The notes under the pieces: model-generated
Databases searched by the model: none
What the model saw: the letters and a program-made list of their open reading frames with translations, nothing else
Told to the model about the DNA's origin: nothing
Shown: positions 1-11,809 of the stretch, piece by piece
Numbering within the stretch: position 1 is the stretch's first letter
Layout of the letters: each line of letters starts with the position of its first letter
Translations under genes and position numbers: made by a program
Assembly: GCA_030248225.1 (NCBI GenBank)
Contig: JASANE010003329.1
Span: 20,483-84,482 of the forward strand
Length of the DNA stretch: 64,000 nucleotides
Source: Trileptium ribeirensis
Lineage: Eukaryota; Nematoda; Enoplea; Enoplida; Thoracostomopsidae
Reading direction: 5' to 3'

Positions 1-115
1 AATTATTTTCCTATTATAAAAACATTTTCCTCTGCCTTAAACAAAATATTCGAAAAGTAAAATGACAGTATAAAACAGTCCGGCATTTATTATTATTGAA
101 AGATCGTTGTACGTG

Positions 116-153
116 CAGCACTCGCCAGAAATGAGTGATGTTCGCGAGTACCG
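116..153. mobile_element. 38-bp MITE remnant: two terminal inverted repeats fused
   Basis: The left terminus (CAGCACTCGCCAGAAATGAG) is followed almost at once by a right terminus (TTCGCGAGTACCG) and a TA. These ends match the MITEs at 3080, 3410 and 5578. It looks like a copy that lost its whole interior. The left flank reads TG rather than TA. Confidence 0.4.
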
Positions 154-206
154 TATTTAGAAAAAAACTTCATCACTGGCTTTAAGCAGAAGTGTTTAGC
201 GTAACA

Positions 207-244
207 ATGGCTAACCTTGAGGATTCTGCAACTTCACGAATTTG
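207..244 (+). CDS. Possible first coding exon of an unidentified gene
   Basis: An ATG opens a 12-codon frame (MANLEDSATSRI, then two bases of the next codon) that runs into a strong splice donor, TTTG|GTGAGT, at 245. No following exon was located, and the protein start was not recognised. It lies on the strand opposite the ZC3H3-like exons. The donor match is good, but a start codon followed by a short open stretch is weak evidence, so chance is quite possible. Confidence 0.2.
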
Positions 245-711
245 GTGAGTACTTCTACTGCACCGTTCGTGCTCATTGCTTTTATTGTCGCGTCCTGTGC
301 CACGTCGAGTAAACTTTAATTTCGGAATCTCATGTTTCATGGGACACTAAAATTACTGCATTGTTTAAATATAACATTGTTCATGGATAGTAATACATAG
401 TATGGCGTATTACGCTGTATTTTGAAATCAGTATGGCAACGTAGGCCCCCTATCACAAATTATTATTGCGAATAAAGTCACATAACAAGCTAACTAAAAA
501 TAAGAAAATTTTTCGATTAAACACAAAATCAAATTATTAATTAGCTCTAAAAAATCATTTGCCACATTTTAAGGTATTCTACCAGTTCACCGTTTAATGA
601 ATTAATTTTTAATTCGCTTAATCTTGCACAGCTTCTTGCCAGGTCAGTAATTTGTGCCGTAGCAGTTTTCAACATTTTAACAGTATATAGCTTTCTAAAT
701 ACAATCCGTAC

Positions 712-907
712 CTCGACACCTTTACTACAAAATCCTTTAATGAAGTTAGGACATCTCTTCGTGTCTGAACTATGCTTGACATGCACATATGGGCAAGTGT
801 TCCTAGTACATCTGCCACGCTGGAAATATGCACAAAGCGGCATTTGGCTGCGATTTAACACGTGCGAAAACGGACAACCATTAATGTCACATGTGCCTCG
901 AAGGAAC
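712..907 (-). CDS. ZC3H3-like CCCH zinc-finger protein, downstream exon
   Basis: This exon follows acceptor TTTTAG at 908-909 and ends at donor GAG|GTACGG (710-711). It continues the frame of the exon at 4280-4390; the codon split across the intron becomes Arg. It encodes a finger around CDINGCPFSH, a second at LCAYFQRGRCTRNTCPYVH, and the start of a third (RCPNFIKGFCSKG). The order and spacing of CCCH fingers resemble ZC3H3, which in animals binds RNA and acts in nuclear mRNA polyadenylation and export (family knowledge). The third finger is cut by the intron, so at least one more exon lies left of the window. ZC3H3 is the closest family I recognise; another CCCH protein such as a CPSF4 relative cannot be excluded. 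Confidence 0.85.
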
Positions 908-3079
908 CTAAAATTAATGTTTTGATATTAAATATATATTTTATGTAGCATTGCTGTTGATTGCTTAAATTGAATAACATATGATTACTATAGAATGAAT
1001 TTTATGTTGATTTGTGAAAGATGAACACAAAGCGTTATGCAATAATTATGGACTGATTAAACAAATTTGTAACGAAGTTGACCCCCTACCTAACACTAAC
1101 GATTTAGTTTTATTCTCGCATCTGAGCTGTATTATAGGCTTATTTCATCGCAAGTGTGATGAAAACGCCGTTGGTATTTGAAGTTTGCGTCACCTATTTT
1201 TTTGTTTGTTGTGCCATGTACGTTGAGCATATTTGTGTTCATGTGGTATACATAATGTGTAGTGTGTGCATATGTCTACCATTTCCCTCTATACTTATGA
1301 GGTTGTGTAAATGAGCCGTTTGCTTACTGTACGTGTATAAGATATTGTATGTATTATGCGTCGCAACTTAAAAATCTGTTATTTCTTATTGAAAATTTCT
1401 CAGTATACTTAAATATAAATAATAAGGACTGTATAAACCTGGCTACATTGGTTAGGGGGGATGATTAGGTCAAAAATGGTATTTTAATGCTAAACATCAC
1501 AGGGTATGCCAAAGGCTATCCATACCAGAATTGGAGGAATTTGGTCCACCCACTAAAGAATTACAGTGGGCATCCCCTATAGCATGTTCTGTATTGTCTT
1601 TAAAATAAAGAATTTTGTAAATTCTTCATAAAATTACGTTTACAGAGAGTTTAAAATAAAATTTGAGTGTTAGGGCTACAGTGAATTGTAAATATCGAAT
1701 TTGAGTGTAGCCTTGGGTGCCTCAAGTATTAGGGCTACATTAGCGCAAATGTATTTGTGCTGAATTTCCTGTAAAATCTTAAAAATTTGTTATGAGTTAG
1801 GAATTCCGAGAATTTCATAAAAAAGGTTTCTCTTACGCAAAAATTGAAACTTATGTTAGAGAACGAATTTCACAATTCTAAGAATTCGTAACCAAGTTGG
1901 CAGCAATTATATTAAAAATTAACCGGTTAGCGAGATTTGACAACTAGGTTTCTTTGGAGTTCCAAGAAATCGGGTTTAGAAAGTTTATTTAAGCAGTTGC
2001 GCAGTTATATCAGGGCCTCAGTCGGCCTCAGAAGCTGCGCAATCAGGGTGAGTACGGTTCAGCCGTTTATTTGTTTAAAGTGTGTAGAATTTGTAATTTG
2101 CTGTAGTGTGAGAAATAAACTATATCCGATATAAGTGGTGACACATTAAGGCCTTAGGATTATGTTCATGAAATAGAATATCCATTGGTACTCGCATTGT
2201 TATATCTTGTAGCAACCTTCGTTTACTTCGTGTCTAATTTACAGTGGGACTAAACACCCCTAGGACCACGTAGGCTACAAAATTGTCTTCCATATTAATG
2301 GGCACCATAGGATACACTTAGTCACCAAAGGTGTATGCAATGTTTTATATGGACAAATGCACATTCTACAACAGCGCATAGAGAAGAATTTATTATGTAA
2401 TAAGATACAGTAAACTAAACTCATCTCTTTAATGCACATTCCAAATAATGTAGATACGGAGAGAAACAAAAGCCATAATTATTCCAGAACGGTCAAGGCA
2501 AAAAAGATGTTCCATTGCTATATGCGAGCAATTTGGTTTTGTGTCCGTAACTGTGTGCCAGCCCGCCAGTATCATCTTTTACTGCACAGCTTGTGGTGAC
2601 AAAGATATTCAATGTATCTTCTGCTTAATTATGACTACAACAGTTAGCAGCACTATATTTAGCAAACTTTTTAAAACTATACAAAACTCGTGAGTTCGCG
2701 AAAACATGAGTTATTGTAAAGTAGAATGCCCCCAAATACCTTAGTTGAAAGCCATGTGTCCAATAATTAGGTAATTGCCTTGTGATATAAGCTACTTTAT
2801 TTTATAATGGCATTAAATGTTCTTGAATTTTAATTCAAATTTGTCCAGCTAGTTCATATCTATGGTATGGCACGAACACCTGTGCCTCCGGAATAGAAGA
2901 GGTGGGCGGAAGACGTCGGAGCGAACCCTATATTATGATTTAATACGACTCCTATTGGCGTCCTCTGCCCTCTAAAGCACGACCACTTCAGGTATACAAC
3001 TCGGACACCGAGAGTTTTCATTCGATAAAAAAATTCAGTGCTGACACTACGAACTCGGTAATGGTTATTTCGCCATGTA

Positions 3080-3289
3080 CAATACTCGCGATAAATGAGT
3101 GTTGCCTTTCAAACGTACGAACATCGAATAGAAATCTAACAATTTATTATTCTCGAAAACTTTTTGAACAGTTTTCGAAGAAGTTTAAAAAAGTGGGCCA
3201 AAATGACATATCTTGAACAAATTTTTTAGCTTATCGAAAGAATTTCGAGCTAACATCTAATCAATAACACTTATTTCTGGCGAGTACAG
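3080..3289. mobile_element. MITE 1, TA-flanked, 210 bp
   Basis: The ends are inverted repeats: left CAATACTCGCGATAAATGAG, right the complement of CTGTACTCGCCAGAAATAAG. It is flanked by TA at 3078-3079 and 3290-3291. TA targets and CAGT-type ends are typical of Tc1/mariner-mobilised MITEs. There is no coding capacity. It lies in the ZC3H3-like intron. Confidence 0.7.
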
Positions 3290-3409
3290 TATCTGATGAT
3301 GCAAAAAAAGTTCACACCGTAGAACACTATAAAAATCTGTAAACAAAGTGGAACACCGTAAAACAGTAAGGTCAGACCGAGAAATAAGCATGAGACCTTT
3401 CGTTGGGTA

Positions 3410-3606
3410 CAGTACCCTCCAAAAATGACTGTCGCTCGCTCGCGACTCGCTCGACACTCGCTCGCAACTCGCTCGAAATAAATTTTGTTCTAAAAATAGA
3501 ATTTTCTATTAATTTAAATAGTTGCAAAATCTCGAGCGAGCAACTCGCTCGCGACTCGTTCGAACTCGCTCGCTCGAAATGCGACGCTTATTTTTGGCGA
3601 GTACTG
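3410..3606. mobile_element. MITE 2, TA-flanked, 197 bp
   Basis: Left end CAGTACCCTCCAAAAATGAC and right end (complement) CAGTACTCGCCAAAAATAAG are imperfect inverted repeats, with TA on each side. The arms carry repeated CTCGCTCG/GCGACTCG blocks that make the interior largely self-complementary. It lies 120 bp from MITE 1. Confidence 0.7.
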
Positions 3607-4279
3607 TATCTCAGCGCACCACCGCTCGGCCAAATCTTTGCGCATGTTAAACTGTACGTTGCAGGAAGTCGGTCACCGTGCCTACATCCCTGAGATTTAT
3701 AATGCGACTGATCCTTTAATCATTGCGTACAAAATATACTACATCATACTCCCGCAAAAGAGCGGCATCCGATCTTTGCTTTAGTCGAAAGTCACGCAGC
3801 TGCTAGTAAAACAATACGGTCTGGCAAAGGCTAAAACTGTGCGTTGTTCGATCGTCCGTCACAACTAATAGACCGATCACCTTATGTATGAATCTTGCAA
3901 AATTACAATGATAGTATACTCCTCTCCGCAGTGTGGCATTCATTGCCGTTTTTATATTCTAAACTTTATGGTTCTGTGTACTGGCATAGGTGCAATACTT
4001 ACGCATATATGTTATTTAAAAATCGTGTTTTTCGAACATAACTTACTAATGGTTGAGTTTGGAACTAGTAACCAGCGGCAAATCTAGCAATAACAGAAGG
4101 AGTGGAACCCATGCATCAATAACAGGCATTAATTTCATTATGAGCTATACAACACTACAAACTTTTCAATTACTACGCCTGATGAATACTATTACAATTA
4201 ATACGCACAGAGCACCTACCAACATGCTAGCCTATTGATTACATATGATCTCTAACGTGTCGAAGAAAATAATGTTTAC

Positions 4280-4390
4280 CTTTTACATATGGCAACATTT
4301 TGGGGGTCGTGTTTAAACGGACAGCCAGATTTCTCCATCCGGAAGCATTTTCCATATCGGCAGTAAAATATGCAGTCGATACCTCGACGC
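4280..4390 (-). CDS. ZC3H3-like CCCH zinc-finger protein, upstream exon
   Basis: An internal 111-nt exon between acceptor TTTTAG (4391-4392) and donor AAAAG|GTAAAC. It encodes a finger beginning GIDCIFYCRYGKC and closing CPFKHDPQNVAICK. This is C-x8-C-x7-C-x3-H followed by the H-D-P-x-x-V-A-x-C stretch characteristic of ZC3H3-family fingers. The last two bases (AG) join the first base of the exon at 907 to restore the frame into the next finger. The long N-terminal part of the protein must be encoded further right, but I could not identify those exons. Confidence 0.85.
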
Positions 4391-5577
4391 CTAAAATAAG
4401 TACTGAACAGTACTAATTATTGAAACGGAACGAGCGTATAAAGTGGAGTTTTGTCAAATACCGTTAAACTGTGCAACAAAAATTCTAAAAAACTCACTAA
4501 GTAAACCGATTCGACGCTATTAGTAAATTTTATGGTAAAAACAACGTGTTTTGTTATAAAATGAAAACCCTTTTTTAATCACAGCAACGCCGTTTGTTAT
4601 TTTACTATATAAAATATCGAAAAGATGTAAGACAACGAACTGCTATGGAAATCAGTTTTATTACAACGTTCGCCGTATCATTTGTTAGTTGACTCACTAA
4701 AAGTTATAAAACAGGTAGAACGCCAAACAATGTGTAAAACTTATATGTTTCAGCGTTCGCTCAAAACCTTTGTTTTTCGCTCGGCTCACTAATAGAAAAC
4801 GAACAAAATGATTGACACCTCACGCCTCGGTGTTGAAAGTATTTGCTCTCTAAGTATACGTTCAAGCTGTTTTGCTCACTACGTTAAACACTATATGACT
4901 GATTAAATTCATACATATCGCAACTTAATTTGTTCCACTGTGTAAAATAACAACAAATAGTGCTTGATGTACCTCTTAATAAGTAATGCATGAGTAAACT
5001 TAAGCTGTGCCCCTTATCATCCTCTTTTGTCAAAAGCAATTGCCATTCAGTTGTTCACTGAACACAAATTTCATTTTTGCATTGAAGAACAGAAATTAGT
5101 CCAATTCATATTTCATACATTATAATTTGAAAATGTTCGCGAACACATCGGTGTTAAAGTACAGGGGCCGAATTGCATTCGCTAATGGCGTTATGGAACA
5201 GAAAAATGTCGAAATCGAATACGGCTACTGAAATCCGAGTTTTGTTCTCTAACAACGCTTTGTACATGGTGTCAAAAGAGGATGGTTGGGGAACAATGGT
5301 GAAATTTGACAATGTCCTTTAATGGTTTTAAGATTACACGCATAACTCAACCTTGGCTGGCCGATTGATTTTCTTGATGGCTTATTGCAAAGCTCTCTTT
5401 TTGGCCCTTTAGAAACGTGAAGACTGATTTCAACATTTTCGCCGGGGAAGGTCCTGAAATCGCTTTATATATTGAAGTTATCTTAGTCAGATTGGGCACA
5501 TTTTGTAGAGCAAATTTTGTTTTCAATCAGCCTATATAAGACTAGTTAATGCTTTGCTATACGCATCTCTTGGCATA
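4391..5577. other. No recognised gene
   Basis: AT-rich sequence that should hold intron or upstream exons of the ZC3H3-like gene. I see no convincing exon or repeat. Confidence 0.4.
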
Positions 5578-5772
5578 CAGTACTCGCCAGAAATGAGTGC
5601 TGTTCCTTCGATAAATTCAAAATTTTGTTCGAAATGTGTTCAAAATTTTGACGCACTTTTTTAAATTTGTTCGAAGGCTGATCGAAGTTTGCTCGAGAAT
5701 AAATATATTTTGTTCGATATCTGTTCGATGTTCGTTCGTTCGAAATGTCATACTCATTTCTGGCGAGTACTG
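5578..5772. mobile_element. MITE 3, TA-flanked, 195 bp
   Basis: The termini are perfect inverted repeats over 20 or more bases (CAGTACTCGCCAGAAATGAG and its complement), flanked by TA at 5576-5577 and 5773-5774. The interior is rich in TTCGA/TCGAA motifs. It is the best preserved of the three copies. Confidence 0.8.
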
Positions 5773-6139
5773 TATAGGATTATTTGGATCAAAGCGCTTT
5801 TATGAGACCCAAAACGAAAATGGTAATATCTCCACAATCACGAGAAATATTTTGTACAGCAATTCATTTCATATGTAGCTGCAATTGCGGTGTGCTACTG
5901 TTGTCAGTATTTACGCTGCAGGATTGGTTCAAAAAGGTTTTTGCATTGGCCATGATTCGCAAAAATACACAAAAATAATCTCCGCAACCACTCACGGCAT
6001 ATGGAAGTTTTTAATCTAATTTTGTACTGCAATTTGTTCTCTATGTATCTGCCACAATATATATCACACGATTGAACGCAAATGTGATTTTCAATGGACC
6101 TATGGAAACCCAAATCCAATTTATAAAATATTTTAAATT

Positions 6140-6506
6140 TTGGCATTCAAAAAACTGAATTGAATTTTCACAAGTTTTGATATTAAAACCCACCGGGTGA
6201 ACTAGGTGATATCCACCATGCGCTCCAAGCAAAATTCCGCATCATCGCATTTTGATCAAAGGGCTCCCTGGTTCATGGCCCCTGAATAATTTTAGCAAAT
6301 GTCGAAGCCCGTGCTACACAAACGGTAATAAAGTTTTGAAGAAAATTACGAGATAGCCGGTAGTTAATGCTTTTGAAGTATAGCGATATGAAGTAACATG
6401 TTCACCGTGTGACCTAAGGTCCATTTGTTTTGCTAGGTAATAATGATTAAGTTACATAGGCTTGATACTGGCATATAAGTTGAACATATTAATATCAATA
6501 TTAACG
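6140..6506 (+). repeat. Dispersed repeat, copy 1 (pair with 19992-20361)
   Basis: Shares a collinear, diverged sequence with 19992-20361: a TTGGCATT start, a CC(A/G)CC(T/G)GGyGAACTAGG block, then a TTTGAAGTATAGC-like block and GGCATATAA near the end. Same orientation, no coding frame. The family is unidentified. Confidence 0.6.
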
Positions 6507-7650
6507 ACGAGACAGCAAGGCTTTCAACCACGTTGTCTTTAGTGCAAAGTTAGTCTGATGATGTTGGAAGTGTGATTTATTCGCTGGCACATAAAAATAT
6601 AAAAAATGTTGAATACCGAATATCCTCCGCACTCCAGCTATGTATATTGGTGTTTTTGTGCCATTTTGCTAAACTCTGTGCACTTTCACATTGCGAGCGC
6701 AATAATCGAATATATCTATTCAATTATTCAAGCAACATGACTGATATTCGGCAGCTCATTTTGTGATATAATGCTCAATAATATAGCTGTGTATGTTATG
6801 TCATTCTAAATTACATATCAACACTCAGAATTCAATATCTAAGCCATAACACAAGCAACCAGTTATAAGTCTAAAAATTTAACTACCACAATGACTTCTC
6901 GGTAAGTCAACGACCACCAGGAATGCATAGCTTCTTCTCCAGAAGTCATATTCTACCCCTACTAAATTAAACAGCGCAATCATTGACGATTGTTGCAATA
7001 TACTGCAAAGTAGTTAATTATTTGTCGTATGTGATTTAATACCTACCATGATAAGCGATTCATGAGCGCAATACGGAATCGTTAGCCTATTGATGCTAAA
7101 AATTTTGAAAACATTCCACATTAGCTTTTCACAAAAACTACCTTTCTTCTTTCAATGTAGAAACAATCATTCTAGTATGTGTACGCTTACATGTTCCGAG
7201 AATAAATTGAAAGGCTATTATTAACGCTGGATTTACCCTAGGTAATAGCAGCCATTAATATTGCTCCTCTGCTGCTGCGTAACTTTCGAGTAAACAACTG
7301 ATGCAGCAATCTTTATGATTTTTTTAATGGTTGATTAAATCAGAAAGTCGCGTGCGCTGGATATAAGGGTTGATCTAAATCGTTTTTTAAATATGGAGTG
7401 GTTTTTTAATGGTCATGCTGGCTCTAACAGCAAAATTTGGGTACCTAGCTTTTCATATTTTATTTCTGCCACGCTGGTTAGGTATATTTCTGTTAATTAC
7501 TGTCTACCTACTCTGTTCATTACTGTTAGCTACTTTCTACCAGCTCTATACTATTAAGACTAGGATAACTGCAGCGTTTCAAATCTCTTTCGGAAACTCA
7601 CACAAAAGTTCATATGACCCAGAATGTAATGCTGGACACATTTGTTAAAT
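6507..7650. other. No recognised gene
   Basis: AT-rich non-coding sequence. The short open frames show no domain or splice support. Confidence 0.4.
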
Positions 7651-7724
7651 CGTAGCCGCGTGGTCTAACGCGTTGTTCCGTCTAACCAGTTCAGAGGGTG
7701 TATGTTCAACTCCTACCAGCACCT
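7651..7724 (+). repeat. tRNA-like sequence, probably a SINE head or tRNA pseudogene
   Basis: An A-box-like stretch (TAGCCGCGTGGTCTAACGCG) is followed 40 bp later by a B-box-like TGTTCAACTCC and a CCAGCACC tail. This is the arrangement of RNA polymerase III internal promoters in tRNA-derived SINEs. The 5' acceptor strand does not pair with the 3' end, so it is not an intact tRNA gene. Confidence 0.4.
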
Positions 7725-7913
7725 CAATTTTTACATTTGGAGTAGCTTTTTGTTCTAAGCATATTAATGATGCTTCTAACATATATATAAAATCATTATG
7801 AAACTAATATTGCACTAAGAAGAGGTTACTGAAGTCGTTGCTATGTCGTTTATTCTAATGATGAAGATTAAATGATTAATTTATATGCCAAAGTCGAGAC
7901 TACGTAGGTTCAA

Positions 7914-9233
7914 CTGGGACCGAAACTAGCAACGGGAACCGTCTATTTAAGCCGGATCCAGAACCTGGTCTTCCAAACTTCTAGAGTAAAACAGACGAAG
8001 GAAGAAATGAAGGTACTGTGGATTTAAATATATTTTACATTGAACTTAATATATTGCGGTGATATTACTGTCTCTCTGGAATTTAAAGAAGGTGAGGAAG
8101 CTAATAATGTTATCTTCGATCAAGATGTCGTTTTTTGGACCCCAGAGCAAAAACTGCTTTCAACTATACAGCACTGCGCAAACGAACGAAATGTCGTTGT
8201 AACGCATGGAGAGTAGACTAAAAATTTCGCCCTACCTCCACTCTCCATCACCTCCCATTACTAGACATACGCTTCTTACATGTTATTTATAAGAAAGCTG
8301 AAATTATTGGCTTATATTGTTCTAAAAGAAATAAAAGAAGGTATATACACTATAATTTTTTGATCATTGGTCAGAGACATTGTCCAGGCTAGCGTTGGGG
8401 AGTCACTCTCCGTCAGCTAGATGATAGTGATGATTTTCTGATGTGAATGCTATAAAAGAGACAATCTGTAATACTGCTCGCACTGCTTCAAAAAATACAG
8501 TTCATTCCCAAGAACGCAATTTCTGGCTGCGTTGCTGATATGTTAAAACTAATTTACAAAGTTCTCAAGCGCACTGGCTGGTGCTTAACGCAATTGGCCT
8601 AGTACCAGAACCGCATCGATGATTATATACCAGACAAATGTCTTGATTGTGGGAATGGTCCGCATAATACCCAACATCTATTCCAATGCCCAGCTAATCC
8701 CGCAGTGCTGACTGTCGACCTGTGGTTACAACCGGTAGAAGTGGCGAGCACCTCAAACTAGACACGTAATGGATCAAAAGACAAGCTACAAGAAAAAATA
8801 ACAACATGACGCAATTTATGTAAGCCAATCTAACAGTTTAGTACTTCTAAATAATTCATACTCTGTTATATATGAAGTTGGGCCGGTTCAATTCTAACAT
8901 ACACTGCAGATTTCTGAATGAGTAAAACAGTTACTACAAGCATCGCTTGTCTTTGTTTTGTTGGCGAACTTCTGCAGTATCAATATGAGAAATTCTTAAT
9001 ACAATTATACGGCTTACGTTTCACATGGCAATTTGCTGCGTTAATCTTTGCTTTGGTTTCGTTGTACAGAAACTTGATCATTGTGTATATATAAAACATG
9101 TTTGGATCACAGATGTAGGAAAAAACTAGGCAATTCTTAAATAGAAATTCCGGTTTCGGGTGGCTTTTGCCTTTGGCCGGACCCGCAACCGGAACACGGT
9201 TTTACCCGGAACCGCAATTACGGTCATTCCCTG
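7914..9233. mobile_element. hAT-like non-autonomous element, degraded copy
   Basis: Collinear with the clean copy at 14121-15285: CCGGAACC-rich ends, an AAAACAGACGAAGGAAGAAA block, the same interior and the same right end. The right terminus (complement CAGGGAATGACCG) is intact and the left is altered (CTGGGACCG). Flanks are GTTCAA and GTTCAC, a decayed target duplication. It has no transposase and is interrupted by the LINE fragment at 8596-8808. Confidence 0.75.
8596..8808 (+). mobile_element. 5'-truncated LINE 3' end nested in the hAT copy
   Basis: The insertion is absent from the homologous hAT copy and bounded by an 8-bp duplication, ACGCAATT (8588-8595 and 8809-8816). One frame reads CLDCGNGPHNTQHLFQC, then DLWLQPVEVAS and a stop. 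This is the C-x2-C...H-x4-C finger and DLW-x2-P-V-E-V-A motif at the C terminus of jockey-type LINE reverse transcriptase proteins. A short A-rich tail (AAAAAATAACAACA) ends the insert. Only about the last 60 codons survive, with a stop near the 5' edge. Confidence 0.75.
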
Positions 9234-9345
9234 GTTCACAAATATTCACGGGCTGAACTACAGAAGCATAGATTCCAATATAACAGGATGCAGGTCGAAC
9301 ATATGACCCCCAAATTGTAAAAACCCAAGGGTTCGTACGAAGCAT
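9234..9345. other. Spacer between the hAT copy and a MITE fragment
   Basis: Short non-coding sequence without recognised features. Confidence 0.4.
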
Positions 9346-9450
9346 CAGTCCTGGCCAGAAATAAGTGCAAGAAAATCGATCGAAATTTCGATCGATTTCG
9401 ATTAAACGAAATTTCGATCCATTTCGACCAAACGAAATTTCGATTAAACT
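9346..9450. mobile_element. MITE left-end fragment (CAGTCCTGGCCAGAAATAAG type)
   Basis: Left terminus CAGTCCTGGCCAGAAATAAG followed by repeated CGAAATTTCGATCGATTTCG motifs, matching in inverted orientation the right end of the MITE at 19187-19410. No right end or TA flank is visible, so it is a truncated copy. Its right limit is approximate. Confidence 0.5.
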
Positions 9451-11809
9451 AAATTACAATTTTTTTGTTTTGCGTTTCCGTGTCGGTTATGATTCTATAT
9501 ATACAGCAATACCAGTCGGTATTATGCCATTTCCACCAATTGAATCAATGCCCGAACATACTTATATATTCTACTATCGACAAGAGTGAAACAGTAGTGG
9601 ACTCGGCCTTTGTGCTATCACTTCTGCGAAGACTGCATAAAAGAGAAGAATATGACATTTCTGCTTTAGCACATGTAAGCCCGTTTTGACCACGCGATGG
9701 TTTTCGACCTGACTTCCTAGTTTTTAGGGGTGTATCCGACCTACCCTGTTCCTATATCTTATAGGCTTATGATGGTAGACGAAAGCGTTGCAATGATCCA
9801 GTATCTCCTCTTCATCAGTAAACTTTCAAGTCCTAGTTACCTACTCAGTCAGAAATTATATACAATGCTGCAATACAACCATCCGAAACTAGAGTTCTAC
9901 TATACTACTCCTGTATACTGTTGAATCGAATTCAAAGTTGTAATCAATCCAGGCGATGTCATCATACATATAGTATCATACATAAAGAGTCGAAAAAATT
10001 ACGTACAGATAATAACTAGTCCATCAGTGTAGTCGAAAAATATGTATTATGTCTTTATTGTTACTATTACTACTGGACAACTATGGAATTTATTATGTTC
10101 AATATTAAGTTTCAAAGGTAGACTGTAATATAATAATGGCGTCGGAAGGGGGGTACTTAGAGGCCATGGGCACGACGGACAAGTCCTCCCTGGTAAAGCT
10201 TTCAATTTCTTACACATTAGCACTTTTATAATCTAGTTGTCCCACCGGAACATTTGTTGGATTTAAAGTTGTCCCCTAAAGGAAATCTCTGCCTACACCC
10301 CCGCTCAAGCAAGCAAGCAGTCCCTATCCCAGTTCTACATTTTTGGTAATTAACGTTACAAATATCGTTTAATATCGGAGTTATAAATTTGTATGTAATG
10401 TTACAACATTTATTGGCAATCAAAACAATTTGTTAGTACGTGTTCTGTAACTGAACAACCAGGGGGGTAACCAAGGGGGCCATGGCGGAGGTCGGTGCGA
10501 CCATCTGTGTCCCCCGTGAAGGATGGCATAGAAGAGAAAGAAGGATGTCAACCATATAAATCTCAGTCATCTATAAACTGTGCCGCTGAAAAAATTTGTA
10601 TCCCTTGGGTAACCCAGTGTCCCACGTAGAGAAATTTCTGGCTAGTGAACAACTGGTCACCAAATGCATCAAATCGAGCGCCAGAAGAGTAATTTTTTTG
10701 GCATTTAGTAGTCGGCGCGTGAAAATAACATTCATTCATTGTCATTTTTATATTTTTAGATATTATATTTTCTGGAACTTTGACAAAAAGTTTGCGTAAT
10801 TTATTTTGATTGAAGCAATTTTTCATTTGTTGTACGTATCTATGACTAGAACGGACCAGGGCAGGATTTAAGAGGGCGCAAGCGGTTCACGTAAAAACTG
10901 CTGTTGTAAGAAAAAATAACGTCGACGAAGCAGTGCGACCCAGCAAAATCAGTTTTTGGAAGCCAGAGGTTTCAACAGAGCAAAAAGGCACCCTACTTTA
11001 TGAAAATTTTGGGTTGAGTTGACTTTTCCAAAACAAGTGGCTTTTGCCCCGTAAAGATCCCAAGCCATCGTGATCCAACAAAACCCTTCACACTGTTTTG
11101 GTGTAGTGCATCCAGAGCGCTAAATCGGACTTTTCAAATTAGCATAACTGGTGAGAATCGCAGAATTGTTTACTTGTGAGATGCAAAACCTTTGAGACTT
11201 CAAATACTGGGCTGTCTCTAATGGGGGCTGGGGAGATTCACCATCCGAGTGCCCACGCCAGCTCAGCTGGTTTCCTGACTGCTCGAGCTCCCCCAACTCC
11301 CAAAATATAACGGCTTCCCCCAGTTTAGCTTGGAGTGGCGAAAAAAACGGCTGAACACATACCATCAATCATGTCTTTTCTCCTGTCAGTACCCAATCAA
11401 ATTCCCATTAGAAAATCGTGCTTGTGTGAATGGTGGTTCCGAAATATGCGAGTAGAGTTCAAGCTCCCCTGAACAGTATTAAGTAAATGGTTGTCTCACA
11501 GATTAATAAGCAGTGCCTCTTTCCAATCAATTGTTCGCTAGTCGGAGCCTCCTCCAAGATGAATATATAAGTGGTGCGTCACAAATTCAGCATTCGGTTT
11601 CAAATACCTAATAGTCTGTCTAATACCCGGTGTGGTGGTGTCAACCGCATAATGCGCCTCCGAATGGGTTGGGACTTAGACGCCAGTCTCTTAGTTGGCA
11701 AGTACTATCTGTACTATCAAGTTATTTATGAGATATTTGTGCGAATTTCAGACATCTTTTGTCATTTCTATGACACTCTGACTCATTTCTATAATTTTGC
11801 CTTAAGATA
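9451..11809. other. No recognised gene
   Basis: Contains G-rich patches (about 10140-10185 and 10460-10530), but I recognise no domain, repeat boundary or splice-supported exon. Confidence 0.4.

Larger units (their letters stand above)
908..4279 (-). other. Intron of the ZC3H3-like gene
   Basis: The intron begins GTAAAC and ends TTTTAG on the minus strand, splitting a codon after its second base. It is about 3.4 kb and AT-rich. Its only recognisable contents are the two MITEs at 3080-3289 and 3410-3606. I see no other coding sequence in it. Confidence 0.75.
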
